Positions 42,548 to 55,447 of a DNA stretch of 64,000 nt are shown here, piece by piece. The translations under genes and the position numbers were made by a program. The stretch comes from Haliotis asinina (lineage: Eukaryota; Mollusca; Gastropoda; Lepetellida; Haliotidae). The stretch covers positions 59,285,504 through 59,349,503 of the forward strand of contig NC_090280.1 in NCBI RefSeq assembly GCF_037392515.1, in the 5' to 3' direction. Position 1 is the first letter of the stretch, and every line of letters begins with the position of its first letter. The notes beneath the pieces are model-generated. The model saw nothing but the letters and a program-made list of their open reading frames with translations, did not search any database and was not told the DNA's origin.

Positions 42548-43844
42548 CAGTATGGTTCAAAATTATTGAGAATCGCTAAAGCATTTCATATTATCAAACG
42601 AGAACAAATCAGATAAAATTGAATGTATTGTGAAAGTGAACTGACCTTTTCATGTTGTGTAGGCAACAATTTAATATTTTATCAAGTCTCCTTGAGCTTC
42701 ACGGCACAGTCTAAGACGGGTAGGCATACTTCCTATCAGAGAGGTTAGTGTCTCGTGAGTTATGCTGTCCCAGTATCGGACCACTTCTCTCTTCATGTCT
42801 TCAATTTTTGTCAACCCCTTTTGATTCACACATTCTTTCATCATCCCCCAAATGTTCTCAATGGGATTTAAGTCAGGACTATACGCAGGAAATGGTAATG
42901 CAGTCACATGTTTCTCCTGAAACCACTGCTTGGCATGTTTTGCGGTGTGTTTAGGATCATTATCTTGCTGCAAAATCCAGTCATTTCCATAAAACACATG
43001 TGCACTTGGAAGGAGAAAATTATCTAATATGTTAGTGTAGCGTTGACTTGTCGGATTTCCCTCAAACACACACAGCGGGATCGTTCCTAATAAGGATATC
43101 CCTCCCCATACATGAAACTTTGGGCTGTATTTAGGTCGTCGATACAACGGTTCTGACGCAGACTTTGTCCATATTTTCACATTATTGGGATATACCCATA
43201 TTGAGCTTTCATCAGTAAAAATCACATTTTCCCAGTCAAAGTTTTCATGTGCCAAACACCACTCAACACGCCTGTCTTTATGTTCTTGTTTCATGAGAGG
43301 AGAAGGAATTCCAGTCTTTTTCTCCCATCCAAGATCAATCAAATTTCTTCTAACTGTAGATTTTGATACAACTGTTGATCCCCTTTCTATCATTTCATAC
43401 CTGATGTTGGAGATGCTTGCCCTTTGCTTTTTAGACGCTAAAATTCCCAGCCGGACGCGATCTGAGAAGTCCAATTTTCTGGGTCTCCCTGCTCCTTTCT
43501 GGTGCCCAAAATCCTTTCCCTCTTTAAAATTTCTCCTAATCCTATACAAAGTAGAAAGAGGAGTTCCTGTTCTCTCTGCCAATGTATTTACATCATCTAT
43601 TCCTTGATTACACAACTCAAAAATCAACCTTCTTTTATCTTCAGCAGACATTGTTGACAGTGCTGAGGAAAATGACGTCTGCTACAAATTCAGGGGAGGT
43701 AACTCTAATTGTACTATACTCAGTAGGCCAAGATGAGTTACCTCCCTTATACCATTACTTAGTTTTAAGTATCAGTGAATCAGTTGAGGTGTTAGGATAG
43801 CTCAAAGTAAGAAGAAAAATTCTCAATAATTATGAACCAGACTA
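42548..43844 (-). mobile_element. Tc1/mariner transposon, complete
   Basis: 1297 bp between TA target sites (42546-42547 and 43845-43846). The inverted ends match over about 26 bases: cagtatggttcaaaattatt on the left and tagtctggttcataattatt on the right read inward, both continuing gagaat. The internal transposase is uninterrupted. Element length and ends are typical of Tc1. Confidence 0.9.
42671..43651 (-). CDS. Tc1-family DD34E transposase (326 aa)
   Basis: A full-length transposase that would cut and paste the element around it, inserting at TA. Residues about 1-60 form the first helix-turn-helix (RRLIFELCNQGIDDVNTLAE), followed by the GRPRK linker hook (GAGRPRKLDF) and a second DNA-binding helical domain. 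The catalytic triad is visible: D in IFTDESS, D in LQQDNDPKH, and E in SPDLNPIENIW, with 34 residues between the last two. The WGGIS motif (HVWGGISLLG) is intact. At 326 residues it is close to the family's 340. No stop or frameshift lies between ATG and TAA, so the protein could be functional. The start is the first ATG of the frame, 190 bp inside the end. Confidence 0.93.
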   Translation of the reverse strand: MSAEDKRRLIFELCNQGIDDVNTLAERTGTPLSTLYRIRRNFKEGKDFGHQKGAGRPRKLDFSDRVRLGILASKKQRASISNIRYEMIERGSTVVSKSTVRRNLIDLGWEKKTGIPSPLMKQEHKDRRVEWCLAHENFDWENVIFTDESSIWVYPNNVKIWTKSASEPLYRRPKYSPKFHVWGGISLLGTIPLCVFEGNPTSQRYTNILDNFLLPSAHVFYGNDWILQQDNDPKHTAKHAKQWFQEKHVTALPFPAYSPDLNPIENIWGMMKECVNQKGLTKIEDMKREVVRYWDSITHETLTSLIGSMPTRLRLCREAQGDLIKY

Positions 43845-43846
43845 TA

Positions 43847-44384
43847 TAAATAACATATTCTGAAACAGGTCACACCTGATCCATCTACCTATGCGTTGTA
43901 ACCGGTGAGGTTTATTAACCAACATGGGTGGTATCAAATTAGGTCCCTTCACGCTTTCAACATGCACACGTGTTGACTAACAGATGTGAAAACTCAACAG
44001 ACCCTTGTTCTCATTAAAATAACTGTTTCCCGTTGTGATATTTTATTAAGATTGTGACTACCTTCGTGAATGTCATTGCAACGCTTCGGTCAAAGCTGTC
44101 ATAGCGATGTCGTTCCTCCTATACTGTAGCACAGACTTACGACAGTTGTAGCCCTGCGATATCTTTATGAAATAGGGCCTATTGTCTCTTTTAAGCAGGT
44201 CGAAAGCCGAGCTGTAAAAGGAGATGGTTACAAATGACACTCGACAGTGATTAAGCACGGGTTATTTAAGACGTGACATACTTTTGAGCTGTGAAGTGAT
44301 ATCAGATACAGGTTATTATCCTGTCAGACTGCTGTGCTGTGCAGGGCACCCGGAGTGAGCTACTACGCCTCTTTTTCCCCAACC
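43847..44384. other. P450 upstream region
   Basis: Would contain the P450 promoter. A weak TATA-like ttatttaag lies at about 44263, some 120 bp before the start codon. No response element was recognised. Confidence 0.3.
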
Positions 44385-44721
44385 ATGGCGCTCCTACTTG
44401 GGATGGACCTCTCTACCGTACTCGTGTTTATTATTGTGTTTTGCATAGTGTATTATGTAGTTTCAATGCCTAAGAACCTCCCTCCTGGACCACCTGTCAT
44501 ACCGTTCCTCGGCAGCCTGGACTTTCTGGTGAAGGGGAATCGGATGGAACAGTTCGACCGATACCACAAACAGTACGGGAACGTGTTCCGCATGTACGTT
44601 GGAGGGTACCTGGTAGTCGTTCTCAGTGGTTTCGACGTGGTCAGAGATGCCTTTGTTACACAAGGAACCTGTTTCAGTCATCGACCCAACTTTATGTGGT
44701 GGGTCAGTCAAATCAAGGAAG
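44385..44721 (+). CDS. P450 exon 1
   Basis: Residues 1-113: membrane anchor, proline hinge and the N-terminal beta region to QIKEG. Donor GTAAGT, ends in phase 1. Confidence 0.9.
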
Positions 44722-47700
44722 GTAAGTCTTTAATATTTTGTGACTAGGGTGAGCCAAATTTAAGTGAGCTAAGGGAGTTATTGGTACGGAGTTATTGGTA
44801 GTTCTGATATGTACCCTGAGTACATCCATTTAAGAGGGTCTGAAGACGCGGTTGTCGTAGTATAGAGAAACAAAACCAGACTATACTGAACAGCTAAAGA
44901 AACGCAGTTTTCGAGAGAGAAAAAGAAATCTCATGAAAGTGAGCGTTCATGTTGGTGCCTTTTCTTTAAAAACGCAGCGATGAGGAAGCCAAGAGGTTAA
45001 AGCGTTCGCACGTCAAGCCGATTGCCAGGGTTCGATTCCCCACATGGGTACAGTCTGTGAAGCCCATTTCTCATGTAATCGGTTCTAGTGCAAAAACCAA
45101 GTGACGGGGCATGAAATGGACCATCTGACTAAACTTGAATCCTAGGTATGCTAAAATTGCGACTACAGTTGACTGAAAAGCGGACCCGTGAATTGCATTC
45201 GAACTCAAAAACCGAAAACTGATAAACAAATAATATTCAGTGAAACGATAATTATGACCAAAACACAAGAACAGCTGTGTGAGGCTTTTGCATATTTAAG
45301 GACCCCATTAGATAATGACCCTGCTGTCCGTCTGTTTCTGCTCTCCTCCCACGTAACAAATAATGAATTGTGTCAATATCTTTATGACACCACCTGTGGC
45401 CTAGAATTCCCCGTAGACTGCGAACGCTTAAACCGCTAGGCTACCCAGCCGCCCCTTTGACCCACAGGGTATCTCTTGGTATCATCTGCGGTATGACATT
45501 GCACTGCAGGTTCGTCTTTACACGTACATTCTAAGTGACCTGCAGATTACGTATACCAGAGTCCAAATGTACAGCTACAGCGTATATGAACAGCAAAGCA
45601 AAGATAATAAAGGCCTACTTATTGACTGATATACCCTGTGAACAAACAGTTCGTATGAATATTGATAAGAAAGAGTAGTGGTGAGGTCATATTACCTTTT
45701 GTCTAATGTCACCGTAATATTACGCCGACAAGACGGATAGTACTCGATTGAAATAAACGTACATTAGGAAATATTTGCTAGGACAGGATTTGCGTATGAT
45801 TCCCGTTGTTAGCTAACTTGTGGCGTTTACTATTCCACGTCACTATTTGGGAGGAGGCTATTGGTTTGAGCTCCTCCATTAGTCTGTAATGATAGGGACA
45901 GAATCTCTCAGAAACTGTTATAGACTGGGAAACCAAATTTGTAGCCATGCTTTTTGCGGACATGAATGCCTTGATGGAGTACGAAAACGTAAACCATGTT
46001 ACAATTTGTTACAGAGATAACCTTGACATGCGTTTTTTGAGTTAGTGCATGGTATCCCCAATGGGAACAGATTTTCTCAGAGACAGTTACAGATTGGAAA
46101 ACCAAATGTGGTATGTGTTTTTAGGACATGAATGTCGTGGTAGAGTTATAAAGAGGAACCATGTGGCGGGGGATATTCATGGCCATGTCCTCTCGTTTAA
46201 AATAAAACTGCACCTTTGAAGTATAGGATCATTGTATATTGACGTATACACAGGAACACGAGCACACATTTCCCCCAAGTACAAATGCTTGATCACAGAA
46301 CAGTTGCTGAAATTTCCGAATCCTTTCTAAGTATACTATGGTTTGAAATATGAATGTTCACTTAGGTGTCGAAATATTTTTGCATTCAAAAATGATTTCA
46401 TTCCTAAGAAACTTACGCTTACCACTTATGCAACCACTCACTCCACTGCAGGTAATCCACTCAACTCACTCAAAACTCACTCCACTGCAAGTACTCAACC
46501 ACTCACTCAACCACTCACTCCACTGCAAGTACTCAACCACTCACTCAACCACTCACTCCACTGCAAGTACTCAACCACTCACTCAACCACTCACTCCACT
46601 GCAAGTACTCAACCACTCACTCAACCACTCACTCAACCACTCACTCCACTACAAGTACTCAACCACTCACTCAACCACTCACTCCACTGCAAGTACTCAT
46701 CCACTCACTCAACCACTCACTCCACTGCAAGTACTCAACCACTCACTCAACCACTCACTCCACTGCAAGTACTCAACCACTCACTCAACCACTCACTCAA
46801 CCACTCACTCAACCACTCACTCCACTGCAAGTACTCAACCACTCAACCACTCACTCCACTGCATGTACTTTATCACTCAACCACTCACTCCACTGCAAGT
46901 ACTTTATCACTCAACCACTCGTTCAGCCGCTCCACTGCAAGTACTCAAACACTCAACCACTCGCTCAACCACTCACTCCACTGCAGGTATCTTCATGAGC
47001 AGCGGGCAGGCATGGAAGGAGATACGGAGGTTCAGTCTCCAGACCATGAGGGACTTCGGGATGGGGAAGAGCAGTGTAGAGGACAAGGTGAAGGACGAAG
47101 TCACTGCCATCCTCAACATTCTTTCAGAGAATGAGGGTAAACGCTTTCATTTCCACGACTTTATGGACGTCGCTACTGGCAATATCATCTGCAGTCTCAT
47201 ATTCGGGGAGAGGTGAGTCGCAGTGTCACTATATTTTTCATACACCCTTCTATTATACAGGTGGAATACTGCTTAGTTCCATTGTTTAAAAAACTCACAC
47301 ACAATTACGTACAACAGCCAAACACACATCCAGATTTGTACTCCGGCTTATGCAATTAATAATATACTATACTGAATCGAAAAAGAAACTCGAGGTTCGA
47401 GAAAAATGAAAAATCATAAAAATAAGTGTTCACACTTATGTCTTCTATTTGCGTTGCGATTCTTTCGCTGTTCAGTATATATGGTAATATGATTATACTT
47501 AAGAGCTTATGCGTCTTAAGTTGCCAATTCTCATTATAGTTGTACTGAGCCATGAAGGTCACCGCAGCGCCACGGCAATGTTGCTGGTACATTCGGACTG
47601 AGAGTACAATAGTATCATGTCTTGTTCATGCTGTTACCGCTAAGGGATCATGCGATTGCGATATCACGTCATGGCATGGCGACTTTCCTCACAGAAATAT

Positions 47701-50700
47701 GACACATTACAGACTAATGTACTAAGAAGCACGTTATCTCGTGACTACTCACACTAATACGATAGATGGAGTTTTTTCTGTTACGGGCCAGTGGAGTAGC
47801 AAAGTTAATGTGTCCGCCATGCCAAAGAGCTGGGTTGGATTCCCCACATGGGTACAATGTGTTAATCCCATTTCTGGGACCCCCTGCCGTGATATTGCTG
47901 TGCAGAAAATTGCCAAGAGGGGCATAAATCAAAACTCACTCACTGGCATTGTTATATAGAAACCGAGACAGGAATTCGTTTGCTTGCGTTTCACAATAAA
48001 CACGGAAGTTAGTGCAACTGTTTTGTAAGCTGACAGCCATGTTTGAATTATAGTTTTAACGACGTAATCGTTTATTTTGTGTGCATTTGTAAATGCTGAA
48101 ATTGGCCTTCAGGAACCCACGCTTGTACTAAGAGGCGGCTAATGGGATCTTCTGGTCAGGCTCGCAGACTTCGTTGACACATGTCATCGTGTCCCAATTG
48201 TGTAGATCGATGCTCATGCTGTTGATCAGTCAGAAACGTAACGTGTAAGCGAGACGGCCTATCGTCTCTTGTTCTCGAGACGGTGCGCTTTGCGTTACTA
48301 ACTGAAGCGCTTTCCCCTAATTAATTCAATCACCGTGGAACCAACTCGACAAGGCGTGACAAAATTTCTCTATGATCAGGCAGTCACGCGAATGAGTGAC
48401 GCCCACTCAGGTAGTCACTTGAACCAGTGACGGGTGACGTCTCGCGTACACGTTCCGTTTTCTAATGTTGATAACTGGATCGTCTGGTCCAGATACGATC
48501 ATTTACTGACCGCCGTCGTGTAGCTTGTGGTGTAAAACAATAACCTACGAGTGCTTCTGTTGTGACAGATACGACTATCACGATGAGAAGTTCCATAAAC
48601 TGATGCGGCTCCTGAACGACGTGGTCAAGTCACCCGGAAGTCTCAACCCGTATTATGCCATACCGTTACTGCGGATGCTTCCATCAACGCAAAAGGTATA
48701 TCGTCTATTTTGCTGATATTCGTCTGATTCATGAACTCGGGGAAGGGAGGTGGATTATCCCAGTTTACGCCTTAGCAGTGACCCAGTTCTAGGACAGCAA
48801 CGATTCGGTTCGATTCATCTATGCCTCGTAATCTGACACCTTAGTTTCGGTTTTCGATAACCGTTATCACTATTTCGATTCGATATTTGAATACCTATGT
48901 GAAATATTTCTACACAAACAGAACGTAATTTTCGAGCAGTTTCGAGCACTGAAATAAGACGAAACGTGATTGGTTGACTCCGACCTGTTATATCCCATGA
49001 GACTTTTTGCTAGTAGACATGGATTTCAAGCTCTAAAAAGCCGACCCTGAAAGTTGAATGAAATCTGATGTTTTTATTTGTATGGAAACTCGAATCGAAA
49101 ATGATCGAATTGGGGGTTCAATATCGAAAATCAAATCGATCGCAGGTCTGGGTGAATCGTTGCAGCCCTACGCAATTCACACTGCATTCACTTCCCTCCA
49201 TAACGACCCAATTCACACTGCATTCACTTCCCTCCATAACGACCCAATTCACACTGCATTCACTTCCCTCCATAACGACCCAGTTCACATTGCATTCACT
49301 CCCCCTTAAATTATCCCGCTAAATCGAAAATTCGAATAAAACCCATGTAATTGAAATAACGTAGTGTTTGCAGTTTCAGTAATCTATCCTTCAACAGGAT
49401 TAGCCTAGTAGTTGAAGTATTCTCTCGTCACTCTGATGACCCGGGTTCGATTCCCTACATGGGTACAAAATTTGCAGCCATTTTTGGTGTCCCCCGTCGT
49501 GATATTTCTGTGATAACGCTAAAAGAGAGGTAAAACTATGCTTAGATTGGGATATTTTAATGTTGTGAAATGTTTTAGGGCTCTATGCTCTAAATTGTAG
49601 CAGCCCTGTTGGAATTGTTCGATAAATCAGCTTTGTAGGATACACACAGCACCGTCCATGGGTGCATGTGAAAACTTAAGCGGCTTGTGGAAGAAATGTG
49701 GTGATGTTTTTCTCTAAAACATTAAATATACTGAAGGCCGTGGAAATTGAATGTCTTTCCATCGAACCTAGGGCGTTCGCTCGTCACGGCAAAGACACCG
49801 GTACGATTCACCAAGTGATTACAATGTGAGAAGCCCATTTCTGGTGTATCCCACCGTGATATTGCTGGGATATTGCTGGGATAAGAGAGACAGAGAGTAG
49901 AATTGTGCAAGTTTTCGTTGATCCAGAGATTGTTTGGCATGTTTCCAGACAGCTGCCAATGGTTACGGGAGGATATTCGTGACTAACGGCAAATAGGACG
50001 TCATTACGTGGTAACATTGATTCTTTACTACACACTGATGATATAATCAGGATAATATTATCGACACTGCTGTCAGAAACATTTGTTGCTGTGGAAATGG
50101 CTTGTTAATTGTTACAAACGTATGCACAAAAAGAATACGTATCTTCTATTCTGAGTTATACGTCTTCAGCTCATCCTATGTAAATCATTGTACACAATCG
50201 ATCCGTTGTTCCGTCAGGTTGGCACACAATGGGCATTAACGTTATTCCGAGACACCAAGTCTGGGCTATGAATTATATTCCACTGGAAAATGCAATTCTG
50301 GTTTTGAATGTTTTCAGGAGCCTTTTATTACCTACATTTGTTGTTTTGCTATTCGTTTCTGCAATGCTGAATTTCTCGATCTGGGATACGATGTGTCAAC
50401 CAAGTCAGCGAGCCTTCAGAAACTCATGCTTGTCTTAATTATATAAGTTTGGTTTTGATGTTGTTTAAGGCCGCAGCCAGCAATTGTCCTGCTATATGAC
50501 TGCGGTGCGTAAAATAATAGACTAGACAAGGACCGATGAAGACCTGGGTTTGAATTGATCTTCAGCAGCCCGTGTTTGTGGTAAGAGACGACTAACGGGA
50601 TCGGGTAGGCTCGCTGACACATGTCGTTGTCTCATGTGCATAGAACAAAGGCTCAAGCTGTTGATCACTGGATTGTCTGATCCAGAGTTGATTATTTTAC

Positions 50701-53700
50701 TAACGGTCGTCATATAGCTGGAATATTGGGAAATACGGCTTTAAACAACAACAAACCAAACTTACGACATGCATAGGTTGCTGAAGATCAATTTCTGACA
50801 GGTACGGTTTGAAAGATTTTCTGAAATAAGACATGTGTAGTAAAATTATTGATTAATGTAGTCGATCGATCGTTACAGAAAGCCCGCGTGGCTATCGGCC
50901 ACATGCAGCGACTGTGCGAGTTTGTCAAAGGCGTGGTTGACGAGCACGAACAGTCATACGACCCCAGCAACATCCGGGACTTTGTGGATCTGTACATTCA
51001 AATGCGCGATGGTGACGGGCAAGCCAACAAAGCCTACAGCTGTAAGACATGTCATGTACTTTCAGAATTTGTCGGTGAGGCCAAGGGTCCGAAATAGTTT
51101 CCAAATTTTGGTAGTCAGCGTGGACAAGCTATTCCTAAAAGTTGCTAGCCCACAACATAATTCACTAGACCAAGATTTGAATGTAGACTATGAGCAAAAG
51201 ATTTAAAAAGCGTATTCGCTCGGTTCCGTTTTCTCTCTCTTTCCCATGAATCATGTGACGACTGGACAGAGGATGGTTGTGAAACTGTGGCACGACGGCA
51301 GTATTCAGAGTGGCCCGTTTTTTGGGGGGTTTTTTTGCACTCATATTGAACACAACCCGACACCGTCAGTGGGCGGTAGTGTAGCCTAGTGGTTAAAGTG
51401 TTCGCTCGTCTCACCGAAGACTCGAGTTTGAATCCCCACATAGGTGCACATGAAGCTCATTTCTTGTGTCCACCGGGGTGATATTGCCGGAATATTGTCA
51501 AAAGCGCCGCAAAACTATACTCACTCACCCAAACATTATCACTAGCGTTACAGGTTCATCGATCAATGCATATGGTTATCTATAATGTTTCGAGTTGAAA
51601 TATCGAATAATGGCAATATTTATCTCGCAAGCAACGCTTGTCTCGGAATTCAGCTGATAGTCCCGATACTTGCACATAAAGAACATTCACAGTTATTGAT
51701 ATTTAGGAGGAGATATGATTAGTCAGTCGAAGTTCATGAGTCCGAGTGAGTGAGTTTTACGCCGTTTTTCGCAATATTCCTGCACTGTCACGGCCGAGGA
51801 CATCAGAAATGGGCCCATGTACACCCATGTACGGACATGAACCCGGGTCATCGGCGTGACGAACTAACACCTTAACCACTGAGCTACCCCAGTATGTAAG
51901 TTCGTGTTATCTAAACGTAAATAGTGCTCAGGGACAAATCGTCTGCTCCTAGGTAATAATCGCGTTCGATGCCTCAAAAATTGACGGTGTTTCACTCCAT
52001 ATTCTATTTCATAAAAATATTTTTATATGTGTTTCACAGTGGAAAACTTTTTACGCCTCATCGTAGACCTGTTTCTGGCTGGCACGGAGACATCGTCCAC
52101 GTCGGTCAACTGGGCTCTGCTGTACATGATGAAGTACCCACATATACAGAAAAAATGTCAAGAGGAAATTGACAACGTAAGCCGTTACATTGCTGAGATA
52201 TACCTTTTTTCACAAAAAAAAAGACAGGGGGAGATTGGATTTACCAGATTGATAAAATGCCAATGACGAAGCCAAGGAGGAAGGAGATGATGAAGAGACA
52301 TTGAGGGAAAATGTGATAATTTATCCCATTCCTTTCGAAATGTTTAATCTGTATGGATATATATTACTTTTTCTCATATGCATTGGCATTGACTAGTGGT
52401 ATGCTCGCAAAATGGAATGTCCCCTATTTTTTAATGACATATATTAAGTGATGTAGTGACTGAGTGAGCGAACTTAACTCCGATTCCAATACAATCTTGT
52501 TATGTAAGCTTCCTGTGCCGGGAAGCCCATTTTGGATGCCCCCCGCCGTGATATTGTTGGACTATTTCTAAAAGCGGCGTGACATATTAGACTTGAGATT
52601 ACTTATGTCTGGTTATGCCCCGTGAGGATCCGAGTAGAACTGGTCTTCAGCAAAAATGTTTGTCGTAAGAGGCGACTAACAGGATCGGGTGATCAGGCTT
52701 GCTGACTTGGTTGACATGTGATCATATCTCAGTTGCGTAGATCGATGCTTATGGTGTTGATCTTTTGGTTGTGTGGTCCAGAACTGATGTTTTACTGACC
52801 TCCACCATACAGCTGGAATATTGCTGAGTGCGACATAAAACTAAACTCACTCAGTCATCCGAGTGAGGCGTTAAACTACAACCAACCAACCCTACTGGAC
52901 GTAATGATTTCATTGCAAGAGGAGCAAGATCCACCACAGATATTGTAACCCGCACGCAGTCGCTCCGGCAATATCCGTTATGTTCAAAGAAGACATGTTT
53001 GGCAACTCTATGTTGTATTATGTCTCTTTCAGGTATCAGGATCCGCTGATTTCCTTGTTCATCCTGTGCCGTAATTGTATTACGAGGACCATGACAGCAT
53101 GATATTCTAAATGGTAACCCTTGTGTTTCAGAACATTGGCCGCGGAAGAATGATCACCTTTTCTGACAGAGCTAAGCTTCCATATGTCGAAGCGACCGTT
53201 AATGAAGTATTGAGACTTTCTCCAGTGGGTATGTTGATTTAATGCATGCTGAAGTTAGCCGTTACGTTTTTTACAGCACTGTTAAATTAAATATCAGATG
53301 TGATCATGAAAAAGCTGATAAACACACTTGTTAGAATTTTTGAATATTTCTACTATTCAAATTTGAACTAAAATCCCATATCCGGAAAAACGATTTCTGG
53401 GTCTGTGAAAACCTTACCCGCGCTCACTCGGTATCTTGTTTTGTTTTGTGGATAAACCGCTAGGCATCGACGTTATTTTCCATCGTTGACAATTTTGGAA
53501 GTGTTTTATTAGCATAACTGATTATCTGACATTGGGCAATTATTTCTATTTAACAAAAATAATATGGGCTTCACACATTGTAGCCATGTGGGGAATCGAA
53601 CCCAGATCTTAGGCGTGACGAGTGGACACTTTAACGGCAAGGCTTGTCTCACTGTCTGTAAACGATCTTTAAGTAAATCGTGTCTATAATCATGAGAAAT

Positions 53701-55396
53701 GTCTCCTGAAAAACAGCAGCCCATTGTAGGACGCTGACTAGAGTGAGTGCACTAGTTTACCTGTGTGACTGAGTATAGTTTTACGCCGCGTTCAGCAACA
53801 TTCCGGCAATAGCACGGCGGGGACACCAGAAATGGGTTTCACATTTTGTACCTATGTAAGGAACTGAACCCGGATCTTCGGCGTGAAGACGAACGCTTTC
53901 ACCACCAGGCTACCATCCACCGACTAGATCATGCATGAGTGAGTGAGTTTTACGCCGCACTCAGCAAATGGTAAGGGTGTGTAAATCGAGTCTGGACCAG
54001 ACAATCCAGTTATTAATATCAGCATCATGAGAATCGATGAACGCAATTGGAATACGATGGCATGTGTCAACCATGCAAGCGAAGGTGATCCCTTGTGATC
54101 TCCTCCAAGGACAAACATTGGTTGCTGAAGACAAATTGCAACCTGGATCTTCACGAGTTGCATACAGAATCATTTTGATAGGATACCTGGATGTTAGCGG
54201 AAACCCTGTTCATTCACGCAAAACGTTCGCTCGTCACGCCGATGACACAGGTTCGATTCCACAAATGGTGCAATGTGCAAAGTCCAGTTCTGGTGTCCCC
54301 CATTGTGACATTGCCGGAATATTGCAAAACGCGGAATAAAACCACACTAAGTCATTCACTCACACAAGTATCTCTTTTCTCCAGTTCCGTTCGTAATCCC
54401 GCACAGCACAGACGCTGACACCACCCTCGCCGGATTTAATATCCCCAAGGAGACCATCGTCCTTGTCAACGTGATCTCGGTCCACAAGGATCCCAAGTAC
54501 TGGGACGACGTAGACGATTTCAAACCGGAGAGGTTCTTGGACGACAATGGCAAAGTCAAGAAAATAGAAGCTTTTATCCCATTTTCTATTGGTAAGTTGA
54601 CAATTTAGGATGTGAAAAGGTGGTCACCCTTTTTTGTGGTTGTATCGAACCTCGGAAAACTCGAAGTACACTGAACAGCAAAAAGAAACGCAAATCTCTC
54701 TGTTCGTCAAATTTATAAACAGAAGATTGAACGCTTAATTTTATTATATTTCATTTTTACCCTGAAACGCCCTCTGTCGGTCCGTCCCTCCGTCCGTGCG
54801 TGCGTGCCCGCGTCCGTGCACTTTCGTTCGTCTTTTCACCGTTTGCTATTTCTTCAACAGACTTGGCAGATCTGCTGGTGTACTGGTGCCTTTTGGTAGT
54901 TGGAGATTTCTGAATTAAATATTTTTGGGTTTCCATGACAACAAGCTTGACTTTGACTGAATTTGGTGGTAGCGTTCTTTTTCCAGAGCAGAGTCCCTTT
55001 CCTCAAAGCGATCGCAGAGCATCGACAGTCGTAATTAAGTCTATGTTTAAATATGGGTGTTACCATTATCTTAGGGTTTGCGGAATGGAGCCCGGCACTG
55101 TAAAACCTTTCAATATTTCTTCACCAAACTTGGCACATAGATAGATCAGACAGGTTAGACATACTGTTCGGGGAAAACAGGCTACATGTAGTAATTGTAT
55201 GTCAACATATTCATGCAGTATGTATATACGCATTTGCAATGCATACAATTATTCTGTAACCAAAGGGTCGATATATTAAGGTAAGCAGTAGCTCCAATCC
55301 AAGACTGTATTGAATGCTAAGCCATTTGAAGTACAGTAATTCTATCCTTTAAACAGGCAATTCTACATTAGGGGACTGTTCAAGGACGCCAATCTG

Positions 55397-55447
<51 letters not shown>

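Noticed and set aside
43185-43607. 140-codon frame on the plus strand
   Set aside because: It is the antisense shadow of the Tc1 transposase.
46343-47216. Open frames of 263-288 codons running into P450 exon 2
   Set aside because: They read the 38-bp minisatellite. The exon begins at the acceptor at 46987; the frames show no protein-like composition upstream.
51375-51440. tRNA gene suggested by A- and B-box-like sequence
   Set aside because: The same head recurs about twenty times with a common body and ctcactcac tail and lacks a foldable full cloverleaf. It is a SINE head.
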